Below are positions 44,890 to 54,864 of a stretch of 64,000 bases of DNA, one piece after another. The stretch's first letter is position 1, and each line of letters begins with the position of its first letter. The stretch is from positions 1,471,001 to 1,535,000 of the forward strand of contig NZ_KE386491.1 in assembly GCF_000427405.1 (NCBI RefSeq). The letters are read 5' to 3'. The position numbers and the translations under genes were made by a program. The notes beneath the pieces were generated by a model, which had not been told where the DNA came from, ran no database searches, and was given only the letters and a program-made list of their open reading frames with translations. This DNA is from Flectobacillus major DSM 103 (GTDB lineage Bacteria > Bacteroidota > Bacteroidia > Cytophagales > Spirosomataceae).

Positions 44890-46890
44890 TTAGCGTTTTA
44901 TTACGGTAAACTCTACTCTGCGGTTGAGTTTGCGTCTTTCTTCGGTGGCATTACTAGCAATAGGGCGGGTTTGTCCCCAACCTTTAGTTTGGATTCTTTC
45001 GGGGGCAATTCCTTTGCCAACAAGGTAGTTTTTGGCATTCTTAACCCTTGTTTCCGAAAGCTGTAGATTGAGCTGAAAATCGCCTTGGTTGTCGGTATGT
45101 CCTTCAAAAAGGATTTCTAAACTGGGTATTTCTTGCATCGCTTGGGCAATTCTGTCCAAATCTTTGTATGCTGCTTCTTGCAAATCCGACAAGCTACGCT
45201 CAAAAGTAAGGCTGTTGAGTATGCCCTTGTTGCCTACCTCAAGCGGAAGTAGGTAAAAATTCTTTTTAATTTCCTTAAAGGTCGATTCTTTGCTTAGGTC
45301 AATATAGTCGGTAATGGCCAAATACCCTTTTTTGACAGGTACAAATTCGTATTGTTGTTTGAGAGGTAAAATAAACTTAAAAAGCCCAGCTGTAGGGTCA
45401 AAATGAGAGCTTTCTCGTTTTTTGTAATTGTTGTCGGTTATCATTTCAATATCACATTCAACGGCCTTTTGGTCGGTAGTACTAAGGACTTCGCCTGTTA
45501 TCACAAATACAGGGTCGGGTTGTACTGACTGAGGAAGTAATAACCGAAAAATATCTTCTTTCTGCGACGAGGTATTGTACGAGCACATATAGGCATAGTC
45601 GCTAGAGGCTGGTAGCGTAAAATAACCGTCCCAAAAGGGTGTATTAATAGCTGGGCCAAGGTTTTCGGGGGTAGTCCATTTGAGCCATGTATTATCTAAA
45701 CGAGTAGTTTTGAAAATATCATTATCGCCAAAACCGGGAAAACCTCTCGTCGAAAAATACAGGGTTTTGCCGTCGGCTGCCAGAAAAGGCGTAACATCGT
45801 GTTCATGAGTATTGATGGTATTACCCATGTGTTTAGGTTCTGTCCATTCGTTAGTACTTTTTTTGAAAGAAACATACAAATCTCTTTTTCCAACGGTTTG
45901 CATACGCTGAATAGACATGACCATTACATTACCGTCGGCAGAAATAGAAAACTCAGCATTGGGGCTGTAGTTATAGAAGTTTTCAATTTTTACTTCTTCA
46001 GGGAATGACCAGTTAGAGCCTGTTTTGCGAGAGCGAGAAATCCCTGGAGCTAGTTTGCCATTTTGAAGGTAGCGGTTCATTAAAAGAATTTCTCGCCCGT
46101 CGGACGATAAGGCAAAAACGGCATTGTTATCATCGGTGTTGAGCGGAATCCCCAAACTTTTGGCTTTGTTCCAGTTGCCGTCGGTGTCTTTGGTACTGTA
46201 CCAAATATCTTGGTCTTTTTCCTTGCCAAACATGCTTATATAATTGCGTGTGTAATAGAGCGTGTTACCGTCGCTTGATATAACAGGAGCAAACTCTTGG
46301 TGCTTGGAGTTGATGGTTTTTCCTAGATTTTCCCGAATGACTTTTTGTGGTGCGTCGGCGGCTACTCTGATATAGCTTTGGATAATTTGGGGGCTATTAG
46401 AAATTCCGATGGCTTCGATTGGGTATGTATTTGAAATTTTTTCGGCATTGAGGAACAGTTTGATAGACTGCACATTGTAAGGCGTAAGTTTGGGCAAAAT
46501 AATATTAAAAAGTTTGCCTTTTCCCGGAATAATAGACTCGTCGGGCGAAACTTCAAATAGTACATGCTCTTGTTTTTGATAATCAATAGCTATGACTTTT
46601 TTGATAGAGCCTTGTGGCTGATTTTCGAGAATAGCTACTTGACGAATAGGCATAATTGTGTCGAACATCATCACAAGATATTCTTCTTGTAAGGCATTAT
46701 TATTGGCTGGAATTGGAGGTATACCTTGTGCTTGGGTAGGCTGAGATACAATAGCAGAAGGAGGTAGAATTTTGTTGGAAGAAAATTCTATAATTTGTGT
46801 TGTCCAATGGGTATTTTGAGAAAACACAGGTGTACTAATTAGTATTAAAACTACTAAAGCAAGACGATTAATAAAATACGTATGAATCAT
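44890..46890 (-). CDS. PD40 / OmpA-C outer-membrane-associated protein, copy 2
   Basis: 666 residues with signal peptide (1-24, ends VFSQ). The N-terminal 175 residues form a jelly-roll-like domain (EEYLVMMFDTIMPIRQVAI). Residues about 200-440 hold WD40-like PD40 units (FAPVISSDGNTLYYTRNY, AVFALSSDGREILLMNRY, TPFLAADGKTLYFSTRG, DNDIFKTTR). A carboxypeptidase-regulatory-like segment (470-540) and a C-terminal OmpA-C domain (555-666; EILFEGHTDNQGDFQLNLQLSETR ... RRVEF) follow. The layout resembles PorE of the type IX secretion system without its TPR part. It is a paralogue of the gene at 47277 across its whole length. It probably links the outer membrane to peptidoglycan. Confidence 0.87.
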   Translation of the reverse strand: MIHTYFINRLALVVLILISTPVFSQNTHWTTQIIEFSSNKILPPSAIVSQPTQAQGIPPIPANNNALQEEYLVMMFDTIMPIRQVAILENQPQGSIKKVIAIDYQKQEHVLFEVSPDESIIPGKGKLFNIILPKLTPYNVQSIKLFLNAEKISNTYPIEAIGISNSPQIIQSYIRVAADAPQKVIRENLGKTINSKHQEFAPVISSDGNTLYYTRNYISMFGKEKDQDIWYSTKDTDGNWNKAKSLGIPLNTDDNNAVFALSSDGREILLMNRYLQNGKLAPGISRSRKTGSNWSFPEEVKIENFYNYSPNAEFSISADGNVMVMSIQRMQTVGKRDLYVSFKKSTNEWTEPKHMGNTINTHEHDVTPFLAADGKTLYFSTRGFPGFGDNDIFKTTRLDNTWLKWTTPENLGPAINTPFWDGYFTLPASSDYAYMCSYNTSSQKEDIFRLLLPQSVQPDPVFVITGEVLSTTDQKAVECDIEMITDNNYKKRESSHFDPTAGLFKFILPLKQQYEFVPVKKGYLAITDYIDLSKESTFKEIKKNFYLLPLEVGNKGILNSLTFERSLSDLQEAAYKDLDRIAQAMQEIPSLEILFEGHTDNQGDFQLNLQLSETRVKNAKNYLVGKGIAPERIQTKGWGQTRPIASNATEERRKLNRRVEFTVIKR

Positions 46891-47276
46891 ATTTAGCGTT
46901 GGGTAATTGACTGTAGGCTAACAGCGAATCAACCAATGAGTTTTTTGATAAATAGGAAAAACTAATAAATTATTGAGGTAAAGAAGCTATTGGTTTTTTG
47001 CTTGCTACAAGCAAAAAGTATATTTTCAAAAGCCCCTTTGGATAAATAGCATGAATAAAAGCTGTTGAAGCCGTATTTCTAAGCTAAAATGGCTTTAGAA
47101 TCATAGAGATTTTTGATTGACTAAACTATTGGGAGTATAGTCTAAAAAACGAAATACCCCTAGTAGTTGAGATTCTTTGGCCCAACAAACGGCTGTAAAT
47201 TAGCTAATCATTACTTTACAAAAATAATACCAGAAAATACAACGATGGCTTTTGCTATAAAAGTAGGTGTGATGAT
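46891..47276. other. Intergenic region between the two PD40-OmpA genes
   Basis: 386 bp with a compact hairpin at 46995-47017 (10-bp stem TTTTTGCTTG/CAAGCAAAAA, 3-base loop) that could end the upstream transcript. Otherwise A+T-rich with nothing recognisable; the downstream promoter is presumably near 46900-47000. Confidence 0.4.
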
Positions 47277-49295
47277 TTAGTTTTTGATGATAATAAATTC
47301 TACCCTACGGTTGAGCTTCCGTTTTTCTTCAGAATTATTACTAGCCACTGGACGAGTAGAACCATAGCCTTGTATTTGAATACGTTTTTCGGCAATGCCA
47401 TTGGATACCAAGTATTTACGCACTTCGTTGACTCTCTGTTTTGACAGTTGCAAATTGGCATTCCAGTCGCCCTGATTATCGGTATGGCCTTCTAGCATTA
47501 CTTCCATATTGGGGTTGTCTTTCATGGTTTCCACAATATGATTGAGTTCGGAATAAGATGCAGGTAGGAGGTCGTATTTACTTTGTTCAAAAAACACGCT
47601 ATTAAGAACCATTTTTTGCCCTGCCTGAATAGGCAACAAATACAAGTTTTTTTTCAATTCTTTGTAGCTTTTTTCTTCCAAAAAATCGAGGGTTTCGCTC
47701 ATAGGAAGGTATCCTTTTTGAGTAGCCGAAATGGTATATTTTTTCTTGGAAGGAAGCATCAGTTTATAATCGCCCGTAATGGGGTCAAAGGTAACGCATA
47801 CGGTGTCGCCATCGGCCGTAGATTGTACTTTGATACGAGCCCCAACGGGTTTTTTGTCGGTAAGGTTATACACGCCTCCCGTAAGTTGAATAACCGCTTC
47901 TGGCTTGATAGATTCGGGTATTTTGAGCTTGAAAATATCTTCTTCACCCAAAGATTTTTCTTGAGAAGAAAAATAGCCAAAATCTCCAATGGCCGAAATT
48001 GAAAAATAGCCATCCCATTCGGGCGTGTTAATCATAGGGCCAAGGTTTTCGGGTTCAGACCAACGCTGCCAAGTATCGTCAAGGCGGCGAGTTACAAATA
48101 GGTCGTTGTTGCCGTAACCTGCAATTCCTTTGGTCGAGAAATACAGCGTTTTTGAATCTGCTGCAATAAAAGGAGTGCTTTCATCTTCGGCGGTATTTAC
48201 CTGCTTGCCTATATTGATGGGTTCAGACCAATTGTTGGCATCCTCCAAAAACGAAACATAAATATCTTTGCCACCTTCGGTATCATTGAGGTATGCTGTT
48301 AGAACGAGCACTCGTCCATTGGGCGAAAACGAATATTCGGCATAATCTGATTTATTGACAAAGTTCTTGATATTTAATTGAGTAGGAAACGACCAGCCAG
48401 TGGCAGTTTTTTGAGAGATAGAAACCCCTTTGGTCATTTTGCCATTTTTTAGATATACATTATTGAGCAACAATGTTTTACCATCGGGCGAAATAGCACA
48501 AACGGCATTGTGTTCGGCGTTGTTGATAGGTTCAGGGAATTGTTTGGCGGGCCCCCAAGTTTTATCGTTTTGTAGTTCAGAATACCAAATATCCTGATTT
48601 TTATCAATGCCAATATTATCTGGGTGTTTCCAGCGGGTATAATACAGGGTTTTACCGTCGGGCGAAATCACGGGAGCAATTTCTCTAAATTCTGAATTAA
48701 CACCTTTTCCCAAATTTTCCTTCACAATTTGGTTGGGAAGGTTGGTTGCGAGGTTGATTGTAGCCATAATCGGCTGTTCTGACTGCGAAATACCAATGGC
48801 ATCAATTTGATTCCAGCCTTTCACTCGGGAGGTATTGAGGCTTATCCGAATACCCTTTACCTTAAAATTAGTAGGTTGGTTTAGAATCAAATTAAGCATC
48901 TTGCCTATTTCATTGCTTGGGGCACTTTGGTTTATCCAAATAGGCCTGATATTGTCGTATTCATCAAAAGCATCGATATGTGTAATACAGCCCTGACCAT
49001 AGTTTTCGGCGATGGCAATTTGACGAATAGGCATAATGGTATCGAATTGTACCAAAATGTATTCTTCGTTGAGGGTGTTATTTTGGGTGAGAGGTTGCCA
49101 AGCACAAGCACTGTAACCAATCTGAGGTAGCTTGTTGGGTTTGCCCAAAACCTGAATCGCTCGATTTTCTTTGGTAGTTTTGGTATCATAATATTCACTC
49201 GAAAAAGCTACAACTTTGGATGCCCAATAGGTTTTTTGAGCCCATCCAGTAAGGGCTATAACGCAAAATAGTATCGTGAGGCAGACTTGTTTCAT
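47277..49295 (-). CDS. PD40 / OmpA-C outer-membrane-associated protein, copy 1
   Basis: 672 residues, signal peptide 1-19 (ends GWAQ). The N-terminal jelly-roll-like domain (WASKVVAFSSEY ... EEYILVQFDTIMPIRQIAIAENYGQG) is followed by PD40 units (IAPVISPDGKTLYYTRWK, AVCAISPDGKTLLLNNVY, TPFIAADSKTLYFSTKGIAGYGNNDLFV). A regulatory-like segment near 480-550 (GARIKVQSTADGDTVCVTFDPITGDY) precedes a C-terminal OmpA-C domain (EVMLEGHTDNQGDWNANLQLSKQRVNEVRKYLVSNGI). It is a full-length paralogue of the next gene, and the two look like a tandem duplication that has since diverged. A role in the periplasm/outer membrane is inferred; a type IX secretion link is only suggested by domain similarity to PorE. 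Confidence 0.87.
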   Translation of the reverse strand: MKQVCLTILFCVIALTGWAQKTYWASKVVAFSSEYYDTKTTKENRAIQVLGKPNKLPQIGYSACAWQPLTQNNTLNEEYILVQFDTIMPIRQIAIAENYGQGCITHIDAFDEYDNIRPIWINQSAPSNEIGKMLNLILNQPTNFKVKGIRISLNTSRVKGWNQIDAIGISQSEQPIMATINLATNLPNQIVKENLGKGVNSEFREIAPVISPDGKTLYYTRWKHPDNIGIDKNQDIWYSELQNDKTWGPAKQFPEPINNAEHNAVCAISPDGKTLLLNNVYLKNGKMTKGVSISQKTATGWSFPTQLNIKNFVNKSDYAEYSFSPNGRVLVLTAYLNDTEGGKDIYVSFLEDANNWSEPINIGKQVNTAEDESTPFIAADSKTLYFSTKGIAGYGNNDLFVTRRLDDTWQRWSEPENLGPMINTPEWDGYFSISAIGDFGYFSSQEKSLGEEDIFKLKIPESIKPEAVIQLTGGVYNLTDKKPVGARIKVQSTADGDTVCVTFDPITGDYKLMLPSKKKYTISATQKGYLPMSETLDFLEEKSYKELKKNLYLLPIQAGQKMVLNSVFFEQSKYDLLPASYSELNHIVETMKDNPNMEVMLEGHTDNQGDWNANLQLSKQRVNEVRKYLVSNGIAEKRIQIQGYGSTRPVASNNSEEKRKLNRRVEFIIIKN

Positions 49296-49904
49296 AAGCG
49301 ATGATGAAGTCTAAAGAAGGTCTAATATATGATTAAAACATCACAGATGTTTGTACGAACACGGATAAAGCAATGTGTTATTTTGTTGGTAAAGTTAAGG
49401 TAAAAATGTGTTATTTTGCCTATTTTACCTCAATTCTCTTTCAGTTAGTGTTGAAAATGAATCATTTTATTCGTTAATTAAAATACGCCTATTGGATTTG
49501 GCTACTACCTTAACGATTACAAAGACTGTATCGTATTTCCTAAAGCTACTCTTCAATTGCCTTTCAATATAGCACGAACACAAACAAGGTCTATGCCTCA
49601 ATCACTCAGCTATTTTACTAAGTAGTGCCAAAGGCTTTGCCTAATATACCCTTGGCAGAGCCTGCATAATGCCTGTTTATCCTTATTGCTGATAACTAAA
49701 ACGTGTTTTTCTACTAATATCAAAACTCAGGGTAAACCCTTGATTTTTAAATCAGGGGAAAGCCCTGAATTATATAGTACAAAAAAAAACCAATTTTGTG
49801 CTATTGTTAATTATACTATTCGGGTATAAAATTTAATTTTTTGTGGTGAGTTTTTAACCTCATATCAAGCATTACGTAAACAATATTCCAATAAATTCAT
49901 TGCA
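49296..49904. other. 609-bp region between divergent PD40-OmpA and SusC genes
   Basis: No ORF with coding character. Two small tandem inverted repeats around 49724-49768 (AGGG-TAAA-CCCT and TCAGGG-GAAAG-CCCTGA) lie 140 bp before susC and may be a leader or regulator site. The rest is A+T-rich. Promoters for both flanking genes must be here but were not identified. Confidence 0.45.
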
Positions 49905-52900
49905 ATGAAAACAACTTTACAAAACAGTAGCCCACCATTTGCGGGCAAAATCAAAATACTTCAATGGTGTTTTATGGTATTATTATCGGTGACTACAACC
50001 CTCGATATAATTGCACAGAAAGCTACAGGAGCAACGCAAAAAATAACGGGAAAGGTTGTGTCTGGACAAGACAACCAGCCTGTGCCTGGAGCTAGCATTA
50101 TGGTAAAAGGTACTACAACAGGTAGTACGGCTGGTGCTACAGGCGAATTTGCGATAGAAGCAGGCAGTAACGCCACTTTGGTGATTAGTTCGATTGGCTA
50201 TGCTTCGCAAGAGGTGAAGGTAGCAGGACGAATGAAAATCAATATTACATTAGTTGAAAGTATTTCTTCATTAGATGAGGTAGTAGTAGTAGGGTATGGG
50301 TCACAAAAAACACGTTATTTGTCAGGCTCACAGACAAATATTGGTGAAACTGAAATCAAGAAAACCGTAAATACCACCCTCGACCAAGCCCTTCAAGGAC
50401 GAGCCGCCAACGTATACGTAGCCAGTAACTCAGGAAAACCTGGAGGAGCTTCGTCGGTGTATATTCGTGGGGTGTCGTCTATCAATGGAAATACTCAGCC
50501 AATGTATGTGATTGATGGTGTTCAGATTATGCCTCCCAATAATACTGATTCTGATGGGCAATCAAATATCTTGGCAAGTCTAAACCCCGACGATATTGAG
50601 TCGATGAACGTACTAACGGGCCCTTCGGCACAATCTATCTATGGTTCAAGGGCATCCAATGGGGTAATTGTTGTGACTACCAAGAAAGGGAAATCTGGTG
50701 ATGCAAAAATTAATTTCACTACAATGTATAATTTCCAGACCCTTCCAAAACAACTGCCTGTTATGAATTTGCGTGAATACGCTACATATAGCAACGCTTG
50801 GGCAGATGTAGCAGGATATGGCCGTCAGGGGGAGTTTTCAGACCCTTCTATTCTTGGTGAAGGAACAAACTGGCAAACCGCTTTATTCAAAACTGCTGCC
50901 ATGAAAAAACAACAGCTTTCTTTTAGTGGTGGCAACGACAAAACGACGTATTACCTTTCGGCCGAGCTGATGAATCAAGATGGCCTTGCTCCAAATTCTG
51001 GTTTCGATAGAAAATCACTTCGCTTGAACCTTGAAAACAAACTCAGAAATAATTTAAAAGTAGGAACAAATTTGTCGATTTCGGGAACAACCGAAAATCT
51101 ATCTATTGGCGACGACCAAATCATTAGCACTGCTATTCAGCAATCGCCCGCTACACCACTTTACAATGGTGATGGATCATGGGGTGGGCCACAAAATATC
51201 ACACCGACCACACCTTCTTATGTTTTTGTGACCAACCCCGTAGCCCTAGCTTATACCAACAGCAATGTGTATAAGCGTATAAGTACTTTTGGGGCTATTT
51301 ATGCCGACTTTACACCCCTCAAAGACTTTGTATTTCATGTAGAGTTTAATGGTACTTTTGGCAACGACACAAGGGCTATTTTCAATCCTTCATATCAGTT
51401 TGGTACTAACAATACTACTTTGGGGGCTACTAACCCTGTTACGTCATCGAGAAGATACGCTAGTAATACCTATTATTGGAGTACCAACCAACGGGTCAAT
51501 TATACCAAAAAAATCCAAAAACATGATATAAATGTAACCGTAGGGCATGAGTCGCAGTACAATTTTTATGAAACGCTTTCTGGACAAGTTACAGGGTTTA
51601 CTAGCAACAATATTCCTGAATTATCGGCTGGCGACCTCAAAACGTCGATTAGTGGTAGTGGCCGAGATGCTAGCTCTCAAGAATCGTATTTTACTCGTTT
51701 GGGATATATTTTCGATGATAAATATATTGTTCAAGCAACATTCCGTGCCGATGCTTCGTCTAACTTTGGCCCCAACAACCGCTGGGGATATTTTCCATCT
51801 GTTTCGGCAGCATGGCTGGTATCGCGCGAGGCTTTTATGAAAAATGTAAGCTTTGTTGATGATTTAAAATTGAGAGTAGAAATGGGTACTACAGGTAACC
51901 AGTATTATGGAAAGCCGATTTATGCAGCGTTAAATACGATTCCTACCCAATCGGGACAAGGTTTTTTGGCGGGTAATTTTGCCAACCCCGATTTGAAATG
52001 GGAAAGTACACAATCATATAATATTGGGTTTGATTTGCACGCACTGAAAAACAGGGTACAAATTGTATTTGATGCCTATTTAAGAAAAACAAGTAACCTC
52101 ATTACAGAGCTGCCTTTGCCAGCCTATGCAGGTACTACAGGTACAGGTGCTATTAGCTCGCCTGTAGTAAACCTTGGAGATTTAGAAAACAAAGGTTTGG
52201 GTATTTCAATCAATACCGTGCCAATTGAAGGAAAAACGGCTCATTCATTGACATGGAAAAGTGGTTTTAATATTTCATTTGATAGAAATAAATTGTTGAA
52301 ACTGAATACTGAACGTGCTTTTGCTAGCCGTAAGCCTTGGTTTACCGATGTGATTTCTCGTTCTGATATTGGTCAGCCGCTTTGGCAGTTTTATTCATAC
52401 AAATACGACGGTATTTTCCAAAACTATCAGCAGTTAGTAAATAGTGCTGTTCCTGCCAATGTACCTATTAGTCGCGATGGCGTTTGGGTTGGCGATGTAA
52501 AATTTGTGGATGTCAATGGCGACAAGGTTATCGACGACCAAGACCGCACTATTATTGGAAATCCTTGGCCAAAATTCACTTTTGGTATCAATAACAGCTT
52601 TACGTATGGCAACTTCGACTTGTCTATTTTTATGCAAGGAACTTACGGAAATCAAATCTTTAATCAGTTGAAACTGAATAACTCGGGTTTTACCAACCTT
52701 ATTAGAGGAGCCTATAAAGAGGTAATTAATTTTGCCCGACCTAGTAGCTACGACGAGTCGGCTACCTTGCTCAACCCTGGCACACAAGTACCACGTGTAG
52801 GTAATACGCCCAACGGAAACGGCCGTGCTACCGACAAGTTTATTGAAGATGGCTCATATTTGCGTGTAAAAAATATTACACTGAGTTATTCTTTACCAAA

Positions 52901-53090
52901 AGCGATTCTTAAAAAATACTTGCCAATCAATGGTCTTCGGCTAACAGCTGGCGTACAAAATGCGTTCACTTTTACCAAATATTCAGGTTATGACCCAGAA
53001 GTAGGCAATGCCGCCAATGTTCCTGGTTTTGATAATGGACGTTATCCTTCCTCAAGAATGTACACATTCAGTTTGTCAGCAGACTTTTAA
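49905..53090 (+). CDS. SusC/RagA-family TonB-linked outer-membrane transporter
   Basis: 1061 residues. N-terminal signal segment (about 18-38, ends IIAQ), carboxypeptidase-regulatory-like domain (45-120; ITGKVVSGQDNQPVPGASIM), the SusC TonB box SSLDEVVVVGYGSQK, a plug (PGGASSVYIRGVSSINGN ... IYGSRASNGVIVVTTKKG) and a 22-strand-type barrel ending YTFSLSADF. It works with the SusD lipoprotein encoded 35 bp downstream to import an oligomer, usually a glycan, sometimes peptides. No hybrid sensor, ECF sigma/anti-sigma pair or carbohydrase is adjacent, so substrate and control are not evident. Confidence 0.95.
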   Translation: MKTTLQNSSPPFAGKIKILQWCFMVLLSVTTTLDIIAQKATGATQKITGKVVSGQDNQPVPGASIMVKGTTTGSTAGATGEFAIEAGSNATLVISSIGYASQEVKVAGRMKINITLVESISSLDEVVVVGYGSQKTRYLSGSQTNIGETEIKKTVNTTLDQALQGRAANVYVASNSGKPGGASSVYIRGVSSINGNTQPMYVIDGVQIMPPNNTDSDGQSNILASLNPDDIESMNVLTGPSAQSIYGSRASNGVIVVTTKKGKSGDAKINFTTMYNFQTLPKQLPVMNLREYATYSNAWADVAGYGRQGEFSDPSILGEGTNWQTALFKTAAMKKQQLSFSGGNDKTTYYLSAELMNQDGLAPNSGFDRKSLRLNLENKLRNNLKVGTNLSISGTTENLSIGDDQIISTAIQQSPATPLYNGDGSWGGPQNITPTTPSYVFVTNPVALAYTNSNVYKRISTFGAIYADFTPLKDFVFHVEFNGTFGNDTRAIFNPSYQFGTNNTTLGATNPVTSSRRYASNTYYWSTNQRVNYTKKIQKHDINVTVGHESQYNFYETLSGQVTGFTSNNIPELSAGDLKTSISGSGRDASSQESYFTRLGYIFDDKYIVQATFRADASSNFGPNNRWGYFPSVSAAWLVSREAFMKNVSFVDDLKLRVEMGTTGNQYYGKPIYAALNTIPTQSGQGFLAGNFANPDLKWESTQSYNIGFDLHALKNRVQIVFDAYLRKTSNLITELPLPAYAGTTGTGAISSPVVNLGDLENKGLGISINTVPIEGKTAHSLTWKSGFNISFDRNKLLKLNTERAFASRKPWFTDVISRSDIGQPLWQFYSYKYDGIFQNYQQLVNSAVPANVPISRDGVWVGDVKFVDVNGDKVIDDQDRTIIGNPWPKFTFGINNSFTYGNFDLSIFMQGTYGNQIFNQLKLNNSGFTNLIRGAYKEVINFARPSSYDESATLLNPGTQVPRVGNTPNGNGRATDKFIEDGSYLRVKNITLSYSLPKAILKKYLPINGLRLTAGVQNAFTFTKYSGYDPEVGNAANVPGFDNGRYPSSRMYTFSLSADF

Positions 53091-53125
53091 TAGCGGTATA
53101 TTTTACCATAATCAATAGCAATACC

Positions 53126-54763
53126 ATGAAAAAATATACGATTTTAAAGCCTTTATTTATATTCTTCACTATTTGTGGTTTGGCAAGTAGTTGTACCAAA
53201 GATTTTCTTGAACGCCCACCATTGAGTAACCTTACGGCAGGTACATTTTTCAATACCGATGCCGAGCTTTTGGCTTCAACTGGGGCATTATATAACCAAG
53301 TTTGGGCAGGAGCAAACGGCCAATCGCTTTTGGCTTTTGGCGATGGGCGTGGAGGTAACTTTTTTACGCCTTATGTAGCCGACTGGCTTCAGTTTTGCTC
53401 ATTTGCCGTATCCAATACCAACGGAGCTCTCAAAGACTCGTGGTCGTCTTTTTATAATATCATTGCTCAGTCCAATGTTTTGATAAGCAATGTAAATACT
53501 TATTCAAAACCAGCGGTTTCGCAGGCTGCCAAAAAAACGGCCATTGGCGAAGCTCGTTATATGCGTGGTTTGGCTTATTCTTTTTTGGTACAAAATTGGG
53601 GGCCAGTACCTATTATTACGGATAATATCAAGCAGGGTGGCGATACCACTTTGTCGAGAAATACCGTAGAAAGTGTTTGGGAGTTTGCCATTCGTGATAT
53701 GCAATATGCTGTGGCAAATTTGCCCGTTAGTACTACTGGAGGGCGATTGAGCAAATACTCGGCCGAAGGAATGTTGGCAAGGTTCTATTTGACACGTGCA
53801 GGGTTGGGCTCTACCAATGGGCAACGCAACCAAATGTATTTGGATAGTGCCAAGTATTATGCCAGAGACGTAATCCAGAATAGTCCTTACAAACTGATGG
53901 AAAATTACGCCGATTTGTTTTTTACTAAAAATAACAACAATTCCGAGCAATTATTTGGTTTGCAGTGGGTGCCTCTCCGCGACCCTTGGGGTGTGGGTAA
54001 TACTTTTCAATCGCAGTTTGCTGCCAATAGTACTATTACTGGAGGAGCTGACGGATGGGGGGGCGGTCATGGTGCTTCGGCCGACTATATTTTGAACCTA
54101 GACCCGCTAGATTCTTTACGAAGAAAAGCAACTTTTATGTTTCCAGGCGACCACTATCCTGAGCTAAACAAAAAAGGAGGAGGCTGGACACAGGGTATTC
54201 CCGATGCTGGTACATACAGTAACCTTGCTCACTTCAAGAAATACATAGTGGGTAGTCCCGACGACAACGATGGCAAAGGACAAATGCAAGCCACTGGCAA
54301 CAATACTTATATGCAACGCTTGGCCGATGTGTATTTGATTTATGCAGAAGCTATATTGGGCAATAATACTTCTACTGCCGACCCCGAAGCTCTCAAATAT
54401 TTCAATGCTGTACGGAATAGAGCAGGACTGCCTTCGGTAACGTCTTTCAATATTGATAAACTTTTGCATGAAAGAAGATATGAGTTTGCAGTAGAAGGCG
54501 ATGCTTGGTACGACATCATTCGGCTATACTATTATAACCCTACCAAGGCAAAAGCAATGATTAATGCTCAACAAAAAGGCGATTATAAGCTTGAGATCAA
54601 ACCCGGAACTTATGCCTTTAATCGTATCCGTGAATTTACTATTACAATTGTAAATCCACGTACTTATACAGTTAGCGATGCTACGATGTTTTTGCCATAC
54701 CCTGATACCGAAATGGCAATGGCTCCAAACCTCCGAAAACCACCTGTACCATACAAGTTTTAG
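53126..54763 (+). CDS. SusD/RagB-family surface lipoprotein
   Basis: 545 residues. Lipobox GLASSC puts the lipidated cysteine at 23, followed by the SusD start motif TKDFLERPPLSNLT. TPR-like helices and the family's RYMRGLAYSFLVQNWGPVPII, ARFYLTRAGL and DVYLIYAEAILG blocks are present, with the C-terminal LLHERRYEFAVEGDAWYDIIR and the closing FLPYPDTEMAMAPNL. It caps the SusC barrel and binds substrate at the cell surface. It is in an operon with SusC (35 bp) and the glycan-binding-like lipoprotein (101 bp downstream). Confidence 0.96.
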   Translation: MKKYTILKPLFIFFTICGLASSCTKDFLERPPLSNLTAGTFFNTDAELLASTGALYNQVWAGANGQSLLAFGDGRGGNFFTPYVADWLQFCSFAVSNTNGALKDSWSSFYNIIAQSNVLISNVNTYSKPAVSQAAKKTAIGEARYMRGLAYSFLVQNWGPVPIITDNIKQGGDTTLSRNTVESVWEFAIRDMQYAVANLPVSTTGGRLSKYSAEGMLARFYLTRAGLGSTNGQRNQMYLDSAKYYARDVIQNSPYKLMENYADLFFTKNNNNSEQLFGLQWVPLRDPWGVGNTFQSQFAANSTITGGADGWGGGHGASADYILNLDPLDSLRRKATFMFPGDHYPELNKKGGGWTQGIPDAGTYSNLAHFKKYIVGSPDDNDGKGQMQATGNNTYMQRLADVYLIYAEAILGNNTSTADPEALKYFNAVRNRAGLPSVTSFNIDKLLHERRYEFAVEGDAWYDIIRLYYYNPTKAKAMINAQQKGDYKLEIKPGTYAFNRIREFTITIVNPRTYTVSDATMFLPYPDTEMAMAPNLRKPPVPYKF

Positions 54764-54864
54764 GACGGCTAGTTTATTGGCCAAGAGGCGTATTGAATGC
54801 CAAGTTACTCTTGGTGTTATTTTAAAAGAGAAGGTATAAGCTCCTTTAGAAAAATCTTAGAAAA

